This document shows positions 1 to 6,912 of a stretch of DNA of 7,102 bases, piece after piece. Within the stretch, counting starts at the first letter, position 1, and every line of letters begins with the position of its first letter. Under the pieces are notes generated by a model. The model made no database searches and had not been told where the DNA came from. It saw only the letters and a program-made list of their open reading frames with translations. The DNA lies in NCBI GenBank assembly GCA_021732805.1, contig JAKFUJ010000144.1:1-7102 (forward strand), in the 5' to 3' direction. The translations under genes were made by a program, and so were the position numbers. The stretch comes from Betaproteobacteria bacterium. Lineage in GTDB: Bacteria; Pseudomonadota; Gammaproteobacteria; Burkholderiales; SG8-41.

Positions 1-818
1 ATCTCGACATGACGCTGGTCGCCGACGGCACGCCGGTCAGCGTCGCCTGCGGCCCCGAACACGGATTCAAGCTGACGGCGGAGCGACTGGAGGCGGCAAT
101 CACGCAAAAAACGCGATGGCTGCTGCTCTATTCGCCGTGCAATCCGACGGGGGCTGTTTATTCCCGCGTGGAATTGAAGGCTCTGGCAGAGGTATTGCTG
201 CGTCATCCGCAAGTCTGGGTGCTGTCCGACGACATTTACGAGCATCTGCTGTTCGACGGCATCGAGTTCGCGACCATTGCCGAGGTTGAACCCGCGCTGC
301 AGGAACGCACACTGACCGTGAATGGCGTGTCCAAGGCCTATGCGATGACGGGTTGGCGGCTGGGCTACGCCGGCGGACCGAAGGCGTTGGTCAAAAACAT
401 GGCGAAGCTGCAGTCGCAAAGCACCTCGAATCCCTGTTCGATCAGCCAGTGGGCGGCGGTGGAAGCGCTGACCGGCCCGCAGGAATTCCTGGCGGAGCGT
501 GCGGCATCGTTTCAACAGCGGCGCGATCTGGTGCTGGAGCAATTGCAGGCAGCGCCCGGGTTGAAGTGCGCCCGACCGCAGGGCGCGTTTTATGTCTTTC
601 CCGATTGCGGCGGTACTTTCGGAAAAAAAACGCCCCAGGGCAGCATCATCGGGAACGAACAGGAATTCGTGCTCTACCTGCTCGATGCAGGCGTTGCGGT
701 GATTCAGGGCGAAGCCTACGGACTGACGCCGTATTTCCGGATTTCCATTGCATCTTCAGTCGAGGAACTTGCGGAAGCCTGCCGGCGCATCCAGCACGCA
801 ACTGCGGCGTTGCAATGA
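1..818 (+). CDS. Class I/II PLP-dependent aminotransferase, 5'-truncated by window edge
   Basis: Transfers an amino group between an amino acid and a 2-oxo acid using pyridoxal phosphate in the cytoplasm (aspartate aminotransferase fold type I). The frame is open from base 3; the Met at base 9 is probably internal, because the family is usually about 390-400 residues and only about 271 are visible, so roughly 120 N-terminal residues are missing. Counting from that Met, I see the NPTG motif (45-48), the DDIYEH cofactor-binding stretch (74-79), the Schiff-base lysine K109 in SKAYAMTGWRLGYAGG, and the carboxylate-binding arginine R244 in PYFRISIAS. These key residues look intact. The stop TGA overlaps the next gene's ATG, which suggests one operon and coupled translation. 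The subfamily (aspartate, aromatic or other alpha-amino acid donor) cannot be told. It is not a class III omega-aminotransferase. An A8 run lies inside the gene at 623-630. Confidence 0.93.
   Translation, partial: LDMTLVADGTPVSVACGPEHGFKLTAERLEAAITQKTRWLLLYSPCNPTGAVYSRVELKALAEVLLRHPQVWVLSDDIYEHLLFDGIEFATIAEVEPALQERTLTVNGVSKAYAMTGWRLGYAGGPKALVKNMAKLQSQSTSNPCSISQWAAVEALTGPQEFLAERAASFQQRRDLVLEQLQAAPGLKCARPQGAFYVFPDCGGTFGKKTPQGSIIGNEQEFVLYLLDAGVAVIQGEAYGLTPYFRISIASSVEELAEACRRIQHATAALQ
623..630 (+). other. A8 homopolymer with an in-frame A AAA AAA slippery heptamer
   Basis: Within the aminotransferase the codons read GGA AAA AAA ACG (Gly-Lys-Lys-Thr). This fits the X XXY YYZ pattern for -1 ribosomal slippage and is also long enough for transcriptional slippage. 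The -1 frame has no stop from before this point to 2023, so a slip here would run straight into the downstream Old Yellow Enzyme frame. No strong downstream stimulatory structure or internal Shine-Dalgarno was established by eye. Whether any slippage happens is unknown, and the tract may simply be two ordinary lysine codons. Confidence 0.3.
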
Positions 819-2023
819 GTGGCGCGGATGTGGGCGCGATGCGCGCGAATCCGCTGTTGTTCACCCCGCTGGCGCTGGCCGGCCTCACGCTGCGCAATCG
901 CGTCGTGGTGTCGCCGATGTGCCAGTATTCCTCCGCGCAGGGCGGGCCGACCGACTGGCATCTGGTGCATCTGGGCAAGTTTGCGCTGGGCGGTGCAGGC
1001 ATCGTGTTTTGCGAGGAAACGGCGGTCGAGGAACGCGCGCGCAAGACGTACGGCTGCGCCGGTATCTACGAGCAGCGCCATATTCCGATGTATCGCCGCA
1101 TCACCGGTTTCCTGCGCGAGCATGGCGCGGTGCCTGCAATGCAGCTCGGACACAGCGGACGCAAGGCATCGTGCGGCCCGCCGTGGGCCAACTTCCAGCC
1201 GCTGACGGATGCCGATGCCGGATCAGGGCAGGCGCCGTGGCAGGGCGTGTCGCCGAGCCCGATACCGCCGCGCGCGGATGCGCCGGCGCCGGCGGAACTG
1301 AGCATCGCCGGGATCAACACGGTCATCGCCAACTGGCGCGAAGCAGCGCTGCGCACGCTGGATGCGGGTTTCGACATCCTCGAAATACATGGCGCGCACG
1401 GCTATCTGATCCACCAGTTTCTGTCGCCGCTGGCCAATCGGCGCAAGGATGGTTATGGCGGCGATCTCGCCGGGCGCATGCGTTTTGCGCTGGAAGTGAC
1501 GGCTGCAGTGCGTGCGGTGTGGCCGCGAGGCAAGCCGTTGTTTTTCCGGGTTTCAGCGGTCGATGGGGACGGTGGCGCCTGGAGCATGGATGACACGGTC
1601 GCGCTGGCGCGTGCATTGAAACCCTTGGGCGTTGATGTCGTGACCTGTTCTTCGGGCGGCATCAACGGCCCGTTGAACATGGCCATCGTGCCGCGCACGC
1701 CCGGCTATCAAGTGCCTTATGCCAGCCGCGTGCGCCGTGAAACCGGCATGATGACCTGCGCCGTGGGACTGATCACCGAGGCGCGGCAGGCGGAAGCGGT
1801 ATTGCAGCGTGGTGAGGCAGACCTGATCGCACTGGCGCGCGAATTTTTGTACAACCCGAACTGGCCGGTGCATGCCGCGCGTGAGCTCGGCGTGGCGGAT
1901 TATCTGGATTTGTTGCCGCCGGCGTACGCTTGGTGGCTCAAGCGGCGCGAGCAGATTCGCAAATTATCAGCATCAACATCGACATCATCACCAGAGGCAG
2001 CGCCTGTTTCGGGTGCCAAATGA
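815..2023 (+). CDS. NADH:flavin oxidoreductase, Old Yellow Enzyme family (YqjM/XenA-like)
   Basis: FMN-dependent TIM-barrel ene-reductase of 402 residues that typically reduces C=C bonds activated by a carbonyl or nitro group with NAD(P)H. Seen: N-terminal PLLFTPLALAGLTLRNRVVV, then SPMCQYS with C36 and Y38, matching the flavin-tuning Cys and active-site Tyr of the YqjM class. LGHSGRKAS (111-119) and HGAHGYLIHQFLSP follow, with substrate-anchoring H192 and H195 and Y197; R245 lies in FFRVSA; the C-terminal FMN phosphate-binding part is AVGLITEARQAEAVL...DLIALAREFLYNPNWP. The Cys-to-His distance is about 18 residues longer than in YqjM, accommodated by a Pro/Ala-rich loop around 135-162. The last 20 or so residues are a Ser/Thr/Ala-rich tail with no recognised function. 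The ATG at 815 is chosen because it overlaps the aminotransferase stop (ATGA), which favours termination-reinitiation; no clear Shine-Dalgarno precedes it. ATG 839 is the alternative. The substrate is unknown. Confidence 0.94.
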   Translation: MSGADVGAMRANPLLFTPLALAGLTLRNRVVVSPMCQYSSAQGGPTDWHLVHLGKFALGGAGIVFCEETAVEERARKTYGCAGIYEQRHIPMYRRITGFLREHGAVPAMQLGHSGRKASCGPPWANFQPLTDADAGSGQAPWQGVSPSPIPPRADAPAPAELSIAGINTVIANWREAALRTLDAGFDILEIHGAHGYLIHQFLSPLANRRKDGYGGDLAGRMRFALEVTAAVRAVWPRGKPLFFRVSAVDGDGGAWSMDDTVALARALKPLGVDVVTCSSGGINGPLNMAIVPRTPGYQVPYASRVRRETGMMTCAVGLITEARQAEAVLQRGEADLIALAREFLYNPNWPVHAARELGVADYLDLLPPAYAWWLKRREQIRKLSASTSTSSPEAAPVSGAK

Positions 2024-2032
2024 GTCTTGACC

Positions 2033-4171
2033 ATGGCCAAGAAAATGAAAAAAAATCCAATAAAATCAAGTAAATATGAATCAATTCGAATTGCCGTCGA
2101 TATCGGCGGCACTTTTACCGACGGTCTGGCTGTATTGGCGCCCGGCGGACGCATCTGGGTCGCCAAAACCCTGACCACACCGCGCGATCCCGGCGAAGCA
2201 GTGAGTACGGTCATCGTCGATTTGCTGAAACAGGTCGCTGCCGGTCGCGGCGGCGCGCATCCGGCTGTGGCAGAAGTGGTGCACGGCACGACGCTGGTCA
2301 CCAACACGCTGATCGAACGCAAGGGCGCCAAAACCGGCTTGGTGGTGACCAAAGGCACGCGCGACGTGCTGGGCATCGGCCGCGAGATCCGCTACGAACT
2401 GTATGACCTCAATCTTGTAATTCCCAAACCGCTGGTGCCGGATGCCTTGCGCATCGAGGTCGATGAACGGCTGGATGTCGAAGGCGGTGTGGTCACGGCG
2501 CTGACCGATGCTGAAATCGGACGGCTGATCGACGGCATCGGCAAGCTGGGCGTGCAGGCCGTCGCCGTATGTCTGCTGCATGCCTACGTCAACGACACGC
2601 ACGAGAAAAAAATCGCTGCCGCCATCAGGCAACGTTTTCCCGGACTGTCGGTATCGATTTCTTCCGGCATCGCGCGCGAGATCCGCGAGTACGAACGCAT
2701 GTCGACGACCGCAGCCAATGCCTATGTGCAGCCGCAGGTCACCGAATATCTGGAGCGGCTCGACGGCCGCGTGCATGGACTTGCGCCCGGTGCGCCGCTG
2801 CGCATCATGGTGTCCAGCGGCGGTTTTACTTCCAGCAAGGCCGCCGCAGAAACGCCGATCCTGCTGCTGGAATCGGGTCCGGCCGGCGGCGTGTTGTCGG
2901 CGGTCAACACCGCGCGCAATGCCGGCATCGACCAGATACTCGCGTTCGACATGGGCGGCACCACGGCCAAGGCCTGCGTCGTAGTCGGCGGCGAACCGCT
3001 GATCGCGCACAGCTTCGAGTGTGCGCGCGTGTCGCGTTTCGCACGCGGCTCCGGACTGCCGATCCTGATGCCGAGCATCGACCTGATTGAAATCGGCGCC
3101 GGCGGCGGATCAATCGCGCATGTCAACGATCTGGGCTTGCTCAACGTCGGGCCCGAAAGCGCCGGCGCCGATCCGGGGCCGGCCTGTTACGGGCAGGGCG
3201 GCACGGGGGCCACGGTGACCGATGCCGACCTGGTGCTGGGTTACCTCAACGCCGACAATTTCCTCGGCGGTGAAATGAAACTGCGCAAGGATCTGGCGGT
3301 CGCCGCATTGCAAAAATTGGCGACCCGGCTCAAATTGGCGCCAACCGACGTGGCCTGGGGCATTTGCAATATCGTCAACGAAAACATGGCTTCGGCGGCG
3401 CGCATCCACATCGCGGAAAAGGGACACGATCCGCGCGAGTTCGCGATGGTGGCCACCGGCGGCGCAGGCCCGCTGCATGTGATGGAAGTCGCGCGCAAAT
3501 TACAGATACCACGCGTGCTGGCAACCATCGCCGCCGGCGCCGGATCCTGCCTCGGCTTGCTGGCGGCGCCGGCGCGCGTCGATCGCGCATGGTCGAATCC
3601 AACCTTGGTCAAGGATATCGACTGGACCAAGGTCGCCAGTGTCTATGCCGACTTGCGCGCCGATGCCGAAAACGAACTGGAATCCGCGGGCGCCAGCACC
3701 ACCAGTCTGCAATGGTGGATCGGCGTCGAGATGCGTTACGCCGGACAGGGCCACAATGTTTCGGTCAGCCTGCCGTGGCGCAAAATCGGCACTGCGATGT
3801 CTGCGGCGCTGCTCAAGGAATTTGAACGCAATTACCGCAAACTGTATGGTCATCTGGTGCCGAATGCCGCACCGCAGGTGGTGACCTGGCGCCTGACCGG
3901 GCGTTCGGTGGTGAAGAGCCATCAATTCACCTGGGGTGACGCGCGGGTATCGGCACAGGCGGTGATGCGCGGCAAGCGCGACATCTGGCTGCCGCTGAAA
4001 CGCAAATACGCGCCGGTCGCGGTGTATGACCGTTATTCGCTGAAACCGGGGACGCGCATCAGCGGCCCGGTGATACTCGAAGAACGCGAGTCCACGCTGG
4101 TGGTGCCGGTGGCTGCCGACGTGCGCGTGCTGCCCGATTACACGGTATCGATCACAATCAAGGAATTCTGA
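2033..4171 (+). CDS. hyuA: Hydantoinase/oxoprolinase-type ATP-dependent subunit A
   Basis: 712-residue A subunit of the family that includes N-methylhydantoinase, 5-oxoprolinase, caprolactamase and acetone/acetophenone carboxylases. These use ATP to activate an amide, lactam or ketone as a phosphorylated intermediate in the cytoplasm. Seen in order: Hydant_A_N domain with nucleotide-binding DIGGTFTD (23-30) and VVHGTTLVTNTLIERKGAKT; SGPAGG (281-286); Hydantoinase_A domain with DMGGTTAK (306-313), GAGGGS (355-360) and SAGADPGPACYG (376-387); ATGGAGPLH (474-482); a C-terminal beta-rich part ending SGPVILEERESTLVVP. The length fits a separate A subunit rather than a fused oxoprolinase (about 1,290 residues). 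The start is uncertain: TTG 2027, ATG 2033 and ATG 2045 are all in frame and none has a strong Shine-Dalgarno; ATG 2033 is preferred. The first 17 residues are Lys-rich and AT-rich in DNA, unlike the rest. It probably pairs with the next gene. Confidence 0.95.
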   Translation: MAKKMKKNPIKSSKYESIRIAVDIGGTFTDGLAVLAPGGRIWVAKTLTTPRDPGEAVSTVIVDLLKQVAAGRGGAHPAVAEVVHGTTLVTNTLIERKGAKTGLVVTKGTRDVLGIGREIRYELYDLNLVIPKPLVPDALRIEVDERLDVEGGVVTALTDAEIGRLIDGIGKLGVQAVAVCLLHAYVNDTHEKKIAAAIRQRFPGLSVSISSGIAREIREYERMSTTAANAYVQPQVTEYLERLDGRVHGLAPGAPLRIMVSSGGFTSSKAAAETPILLLESGPAGGVLSAVNTARNAGIDQILAFDMGGTTAKACVVVGGEPLIAHSFECARVSRFARGSGLPILMPSIDLIEIGAGGGSIAHVNDLGLLNVGPESAGADPGPACYGQGGTGATVTDADLVLGYLNADNFLGGEMKLRKDLAVAALQKLATRLKLAPTDVAWGICNIVNENMASAARIHIAEKGHDPREFAMVATGGAGPLHVMEVARKLQIPRVLATIAAGAGSCLGLLAAPARVDRAWSNPTLVKDIDWTKVASVYADLRADAENELESAGASTTSLQWWIGVEMRYAGQGHNVSVSLPWRKIGTAMSAALLKEFERNYRKLYGHLVPNAAPQVVTWRLTGRSVVKSHQFTWGDARVSAQAVMRGKRDIWLPLKRKYAPVAVYDRYSLKPGTRISGPVILEERESTLVVPVAADVRVLPDYTVSITIKEF
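4160..4164 (+). promoter_or_regulatory. Shine-Dalgarno AAGGA for the B subunit
   Basis: AAGGA sits 6 nt before ATG 4171, inside the last codons of the A subunit. Together with the TGATG stop/start overlap it fixes the start of the B subunit and points to coupled translation, which would keep the two subunits near equal amounts. Confidence 0.75.
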
Positions 4172-5709
4172 TGAAAAAAACCAAATTCGATCCCATTGCG
4201 CTGGAAATCCAGTGGAAGCGCCTGGTCAGCATGGTCGACGAAGCGTCGGCGGCATTCGTGCGCACCTCGTTTTCGGTGCTGGTGCGCGAAGCCAACGACT
4301 TCGCCGTGGTGCTGACCGATTCGCAGGGACGCTCCATCGCCCAGTCGGTGCTGTCGATTCCGTCGTTCATCGGCACGCTGCCGGCGACGGTCAAGCATTT
4401 TCTCGACAAATTTCCGGCGAAGACACTGAAGCCCGGCGATGTGATGATCACCAATGATCCGTGGATGGGCACCGGTCACATTCATGATGTCAATGTCGCG
4501 ATGCCGATATTCCATAAAGGGAAAATCATCGCATTCGCCGCGGTGGTCTCGCACATGCCCGACATCGGCGGACGCATCCGCAATGCCGGCATCCGCGACA
4601 TCTACGAGGAAGGTTTGCAGATTCCGCGATTGAAGCTGATCGAGGCCGGCAAACCGGTGCAGGCGCTGCTCGACATGATCGGGCAGAACGTGCGCGTGCC
4701 CGAGCAGACGCTGGGCGACATCTGGGCGCAGGTCGCGGCATGCAAGATGCTCGAAGAGCGGCTGCAGCCGCTGCTCAATGACATCAACCTCGATGAACTG
4801 GGCGCGGAAATCCGCAGTCGTTCCGAGGCGGCGATGCGCAAGGCGATCAAGGCGGTGCCTGACGGCGTCTATCACGCGCAGACCCGGCACGACGGTTTCG
4901 AGGAGCCCATCCTCATCAACTGCACGGTGACGGTCAAAGGCGAGAAGCTCGCGATTGACTACACCGGCTCCAGCCTGCAGGTGCCGCGTGCGGTAAACGT
5001 GGTGCCGATCTATACCTTTGCCTACTCCGCATTCGCGGTCAAGGCGCTGCTGTGTCCCGACGTGCCGAACAACGAGGGCAGCTTCATGCCGATATCAACC
5101 TCGGCGCCGCTGGGATCGATCTTCAATCCGCGGTATCCGGCGGCCAGCGGCGGCCGCGGCATGATCGGCCACATGATGGTGCCGGCGATCATGATGGCGC
5201 TGGCGGATGTGCTGCCGGAACGCGCAATCGCCGAGGGTTCGTCGAATTCATCGATCACCGTGACCGGCGAACATCGCGGCCGACCCTATGCCGCGGTCAA
5301 TTTCATGAATGCCGGGCAGGGTGCGACCAAGCACCGCGAGGGATTTACCATGTTGTCGTTTCCATCCAATCTTTCGAATACGCCGATCGAAGTGTTCGAG
5401 CAGATGGCGCCGGTGCGGGTGATCGAGCGCGCCATCCGCCGCAGCAGCGGCGGCGAGGGCAGGCACCGCGGCGGCAACGGCTTGCGCTTCGAAGTCGAAA
5501 TGGTCGCCGATACGCCGATGATGGCATCGATGATCATGACGCGCTTTCGTACCGCGCCGCAGGGTATATTCGGCGGCAGGCCGGGCAAGGTCGGTGCGTT
5601 GCGGCTCAACGGCAAGTCCATCGATCCGGCTGAACACTGGGTGCTGAAAAAAGGCGACCGGGTAGTCATGGAAACCGCGGGCGGTGGCGGTTACGGAGAA
5701 CCCGTGTGA
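4171..5709 (+). CDS. hyuB: Hydantoinase B/oxoprolinase-type subunit B
   Basis: 512-residue hydantoinase B family protein, partner of the A subunit in ATP-dependent ring opening of hydantoin/lactam-like substrates or, in relatives, ketone carboxylation. Seen: N-terminal DPIALEIQWKRLVSMVDEAS; TNDPWMGTGHIHDV (94-107) followed by SHMPDIGGR (127-135); RRSSGGEGRHRGGNG (423-437), the family's Gly-rich segment; FRTAPQGIFGGRPGK (459-473); and the C-terminal TAGGGGYGEP. H103, D106 and H128 have the HxxD plus His at +25 spacing that I recall for the Mn-binding site of the acetone carboxylase homologue, so a bound metal is likely (inference). The length is normal and nothing appears broken. The start is well supported by AAGGA 6 nt upstream and the 1-nt overlap with the A gene. 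Sequence alone does not separate hydantoinase, lactamase and carboxylase roles; no third small (gamma-like) carboxylase subunit is visible downstream, which favours amide or lactam hydrolysis slightly. Confidence 0.95.
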   Translation: MKKTKFDPIALEIQWKRLVSMVDEASAAFVRTSFSVLVREANDFAVVLTDSQGRSIAQSVLSIPSFIGTLPATVKHFLDKFPAKTLKPGDVMITNDPWMGTGHIHDVNVAMPIFHKGKIIAFAAVVSHMPDIGGRIRNAGIRDIYEEGLQIPRLKLIEAGKPVQALLDMIGQNVRVPEQTLGDIWAQVAACKMLEERLQPLLNDINLDELGAEIRSRSEAAMRKAIKAVPDGVYHAQTRHDGFEEPILINCTVTVKGEKLAIDYTGSSLQVPRAVNVVPIYTFAYSAFAVKALLCPDVPNNEGSFMPISTSAPLGSIFNPRYPAASGGRGMIGHMMVPAIMMALADVLPERAIAEGSSNSSITVTGEHRGRPYAAVNFMNAGQGATKHREGFTMLSFPSNLSNTPIEVFEQMAPVRVIERAIRRSSGGEGRHRGGNGLRFEVEMVADTPMMASMIMTRFRTAPQGIFGGRPGKVGALRLNGKSIDPAEHWVLKKGDRVVMETAGGGGYGEPV

Positions 5710-5712
5710 GAC

Positions 5713-5757
5713 ACTGCTCCCGGGCCACGCATGATTTATTTCACCAACCGGGACAGT
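5713..5757 (+). repeat. Intergenic imperfect inverted repeat (bulged hairpin) between hyuB and the Bug gene
   Basis: ACTG-c-TCCCGG (5713-5723) pairs with CCGGGACAGT (5748-5757): 10 base pairs with one bulged C and a 24-nt loop. It begins 4 nt after the hyuB stop and ends 10 nt before the Shine-Dalgarno of the binding-protein gene. No T-run follows, so it does not look like an intrinsic terminator. A role in mRNA processing or 3'-end protection, letting the binding protein be made at a different level from the enzymes, is possible but inferred. Confidence 0.45.
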
Positions 5758-5766
5758 ATCGTCACC

Positions 5767-5772
5767 AGGAGA
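5767..5772 (+). promoter_or_regulatory. Shine-Dalgarno AGGAGA for the Bug binding protein
   Basis: AGGAGA is 7 nt upstream of ATG 5780, the strongest ribosome-binding site in the window along with that of hyuB. It decides the start of the binding-protein gene and agrees with the signal peptide beginning at that ATG. Confidence 0.8.
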
Positions 5773-5779
5773 ACGGCGC

Positions 5780-6766
5780 ATGCACAATCCATTCAGGTTG
5801 GTCTTTTTTCTGTCGCTGCTGGTCACGGCATCCGGCGTCAACGCGCAACGCCCGCCGGCAGGGACATTCCCCGACCGGCCGCTGCGCCTGATCGTGCCGT
5901 TCCCGCCCGGCGGCGGTAATGACACGCTCGCCCGCATCGTCGGTCAGCGCATGAGTGAAGTAGTCGGTCAGCAGGTGGTCGTCGACAACCGCGGCGGCGC
6001 CGGCGGCGTCATCGGTGCGACCATCGCCGCCGGCGCGGCCGCTGACGGGTACACGCTCTTTCTCGGCAGCCTGGGCAATCTGGCGCATAACCCGGCATTG
6101 AAGGCTGATCTGCCGTACAACCCGCCGCGGGATTTCGCGCCGATTTCAATGCTCGCCACCTCATCGTTCATGCTCGCGGTGCATCCTGCGGTGCCGGCAA
6201 AATCGGTGCGTGAACTGATCGCACTGGCCAAAGCCAGCCCGGGCAAGCTCAACTATGCGTCGGCAGGCACCGGATCTTCGCTGCACATGACCTCGGAACT
6301 ATTCAAGTATGCGACCGGCACCGACATCGTCCACGTGCCGTACAAAGGCACCGGACCGGCAGTCACCGATCTGCTGGGCGGTCGGGTGCAGCTCATTTTC
6401 AGCACCATGCCGCCGGTATTGCCGCATGTCAAAAGCGGCAAATTGCGTGCGCTGGCGGTAACCACCGCGAAACGCGCTGCGGCTGCGCCCGAGGTGCCGA
6501 CCGTGGCCGAAGCGGCTGGTGTGGCGGGTTTCGACGTGTCCAACTGGCAGGGCATGCTGGCGCCGGCGAAAACGCCCGCAGCCATCGTCACCAAACTCAA
6601 CCGGGATGTGCTGGCGACGCTGGCGTTGCCGGGCATGACTGAAGCGCTGGCGGCGCAGGGCCTCGAATCGGCCGGCAATACACCGGCGCAGTTTGGCGGA
6701 TTGATCAAATCCGAAATTGCGAAATACACGCAAGTGGTGAAGGCGGCCGGCATCAAAGTGGATTGA
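5780..6766 (+). CDS. Tripartite tricarboxylate transporter (Bug/TctC family) periplasmic substrate-binding protein
   Basis: 328-residue exported binding protein of the Bug family, which captures small carboxylates, amides or related compounds in the periplasm. Seen: a Sec signal peptide with a hydrophobic core (LVFFLSLLVTASG) and a likely cleavage after VNA (22/23). Bug motifs follow in order: FPDRPLRLIVPFPPGGGNDTLAR (30-52), GQQVVVDNRGGAGGVIGA (63-80), ADGYTL, NPAL...LPYNPPRDFAPI, NYASAGTGSSLHM (158-170), HVPYKGTGPAVTDLLGG (185-201) and NWQGMLAPAKTP (255-266). The length is typical and the protein appears complete. No TctA or TctB membrane subunit is in the window, so it is an orphan binding protein here, as many Bug proteins are; it may share a distant permease or act as a sensor ligand carrier. 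It lies 70 nt after hyuB and is probably co-transcribed. Its neighbourhood suggests it binds the substrate of the upstream enzymes, but the ligand cannot be predicted. Confidence 0.95.
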   Translation: MHNPFRLVFFLSLLVTASGVNAQRPPAGTFPDRPLRLIVPFPPGGGNDTLARIVGQRMSEVVGQQVVVDNRGGAGGVIGATIAAGAAADGYTLFLGSLGNLAHNPALKADLPYNPPRDFAPISMLATSSFMLAVHPAVPAKSVRELIALAKASPGKLNYASAGTGSSLHMTSELFKYATGTDIVHVPYKGTGPAVTDLLGGRVQLIFSTMPPVLPHVKSGKLRALAVTTAKRAAAAPEVPTVAEAAGVAGFDVSNWQGMLAPAKTPAAIVTKLNRDVLATLALPGMTEALAAQGLESAGNTPAQFGGLIKSEIAKYTQVVKAAGIKVD

Positions 6767-6817
6767 TTGCGGCATGTGTGATTCCTGCGCGGGTGCAAGG
6801 CATTCCAGGAAAATTCG

Positions 6818-6840
6818 GCCGGACTTCGGCTATCGTTTTA
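6818..6840 (+). terminator. Weak candidate intrinsic terminator after the Bug gene
   Basis: GCCG (6818-6821) pairs with CGGC (6827-6830) across a 5-nt loop, followed by TATCGTTTTA and further T-rich sequence. The stem is short and the T-run is interrupted, so this is a weak call. It is placed about 50 nt after the stop of the last operon gene, where a terminator would be expected. Confidence 0.25.
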
Positions 6841-6912
6841 CTGTTTGTTATTTATAAAATATTAAATATATTCATATAGTTATAATATATATCTCAAGTT
6901 AATTATAATTTT
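6841..6912. other. Very AT-rich intergenic tract
   Basis: By direct count only about 8 of these 72 bases are G or C, against roughly 60% in the flanking genes. It contains many TATAAT-like words (for example 6881-6886 and 6904-6909) but none with a convincing -35 partner. It lies just upstream of the palindrome and promoter candidate, so it could serve as an UP element or as a site for a nucleoid-associated protein; both are inferences. Confidence 0.6.

Noticed and set aside
353..814. Upstream extension of the Old Yellow Enzyme reading frame to base 353
   Set aside because: It overlaps the aminotransferase coding region in another frame, gives an Arg/Gly-rich sequence with no family similarity, and the flavoenzyme domain begins naturally after ATG 815. 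Kept only as the frameshift idea.
2027..2032. TTG at 2027 as the start of hyuA
   Set aside because: It adds only two residues, is a weaker start codon, and has no better Shine-Dalgarno than ATG 2033.
2081..3010. Long antisense open frame (309 codons) opposite hyuA
   Set aside because: Low-complexity, His/Arg/Ala-rich translation with no recognisable domain; explained by GC-rich third positions of the sense gene.
4138..4890. Antisense open frame (250 codons) opposite the hyuA/hyuB junction
   Set aside because: Arg/His-rich mirror of a well-supported sense gene with no start signals.
5731..5919. Small + strand frame starting between hyuB and the Bug gene
   Set aside because: It mostly overlaps the signal-peptide region of the Bug gene out of frame, has no Shine-Dalgarno, and its product looks random.
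6782..6811. TTCCTG...CAGGAA inverted repeat after the Bug gene
   Set aside because: Only 6 bp with an 18-nt unpaired loop and no T-run; within chance expectation.
6881..6909. TATAAT words as -10 boxes
   Set aside because: No -35-like hexamer lies 16-18 bp upstream of either; such words are expected by chance in an 89% AT tract.
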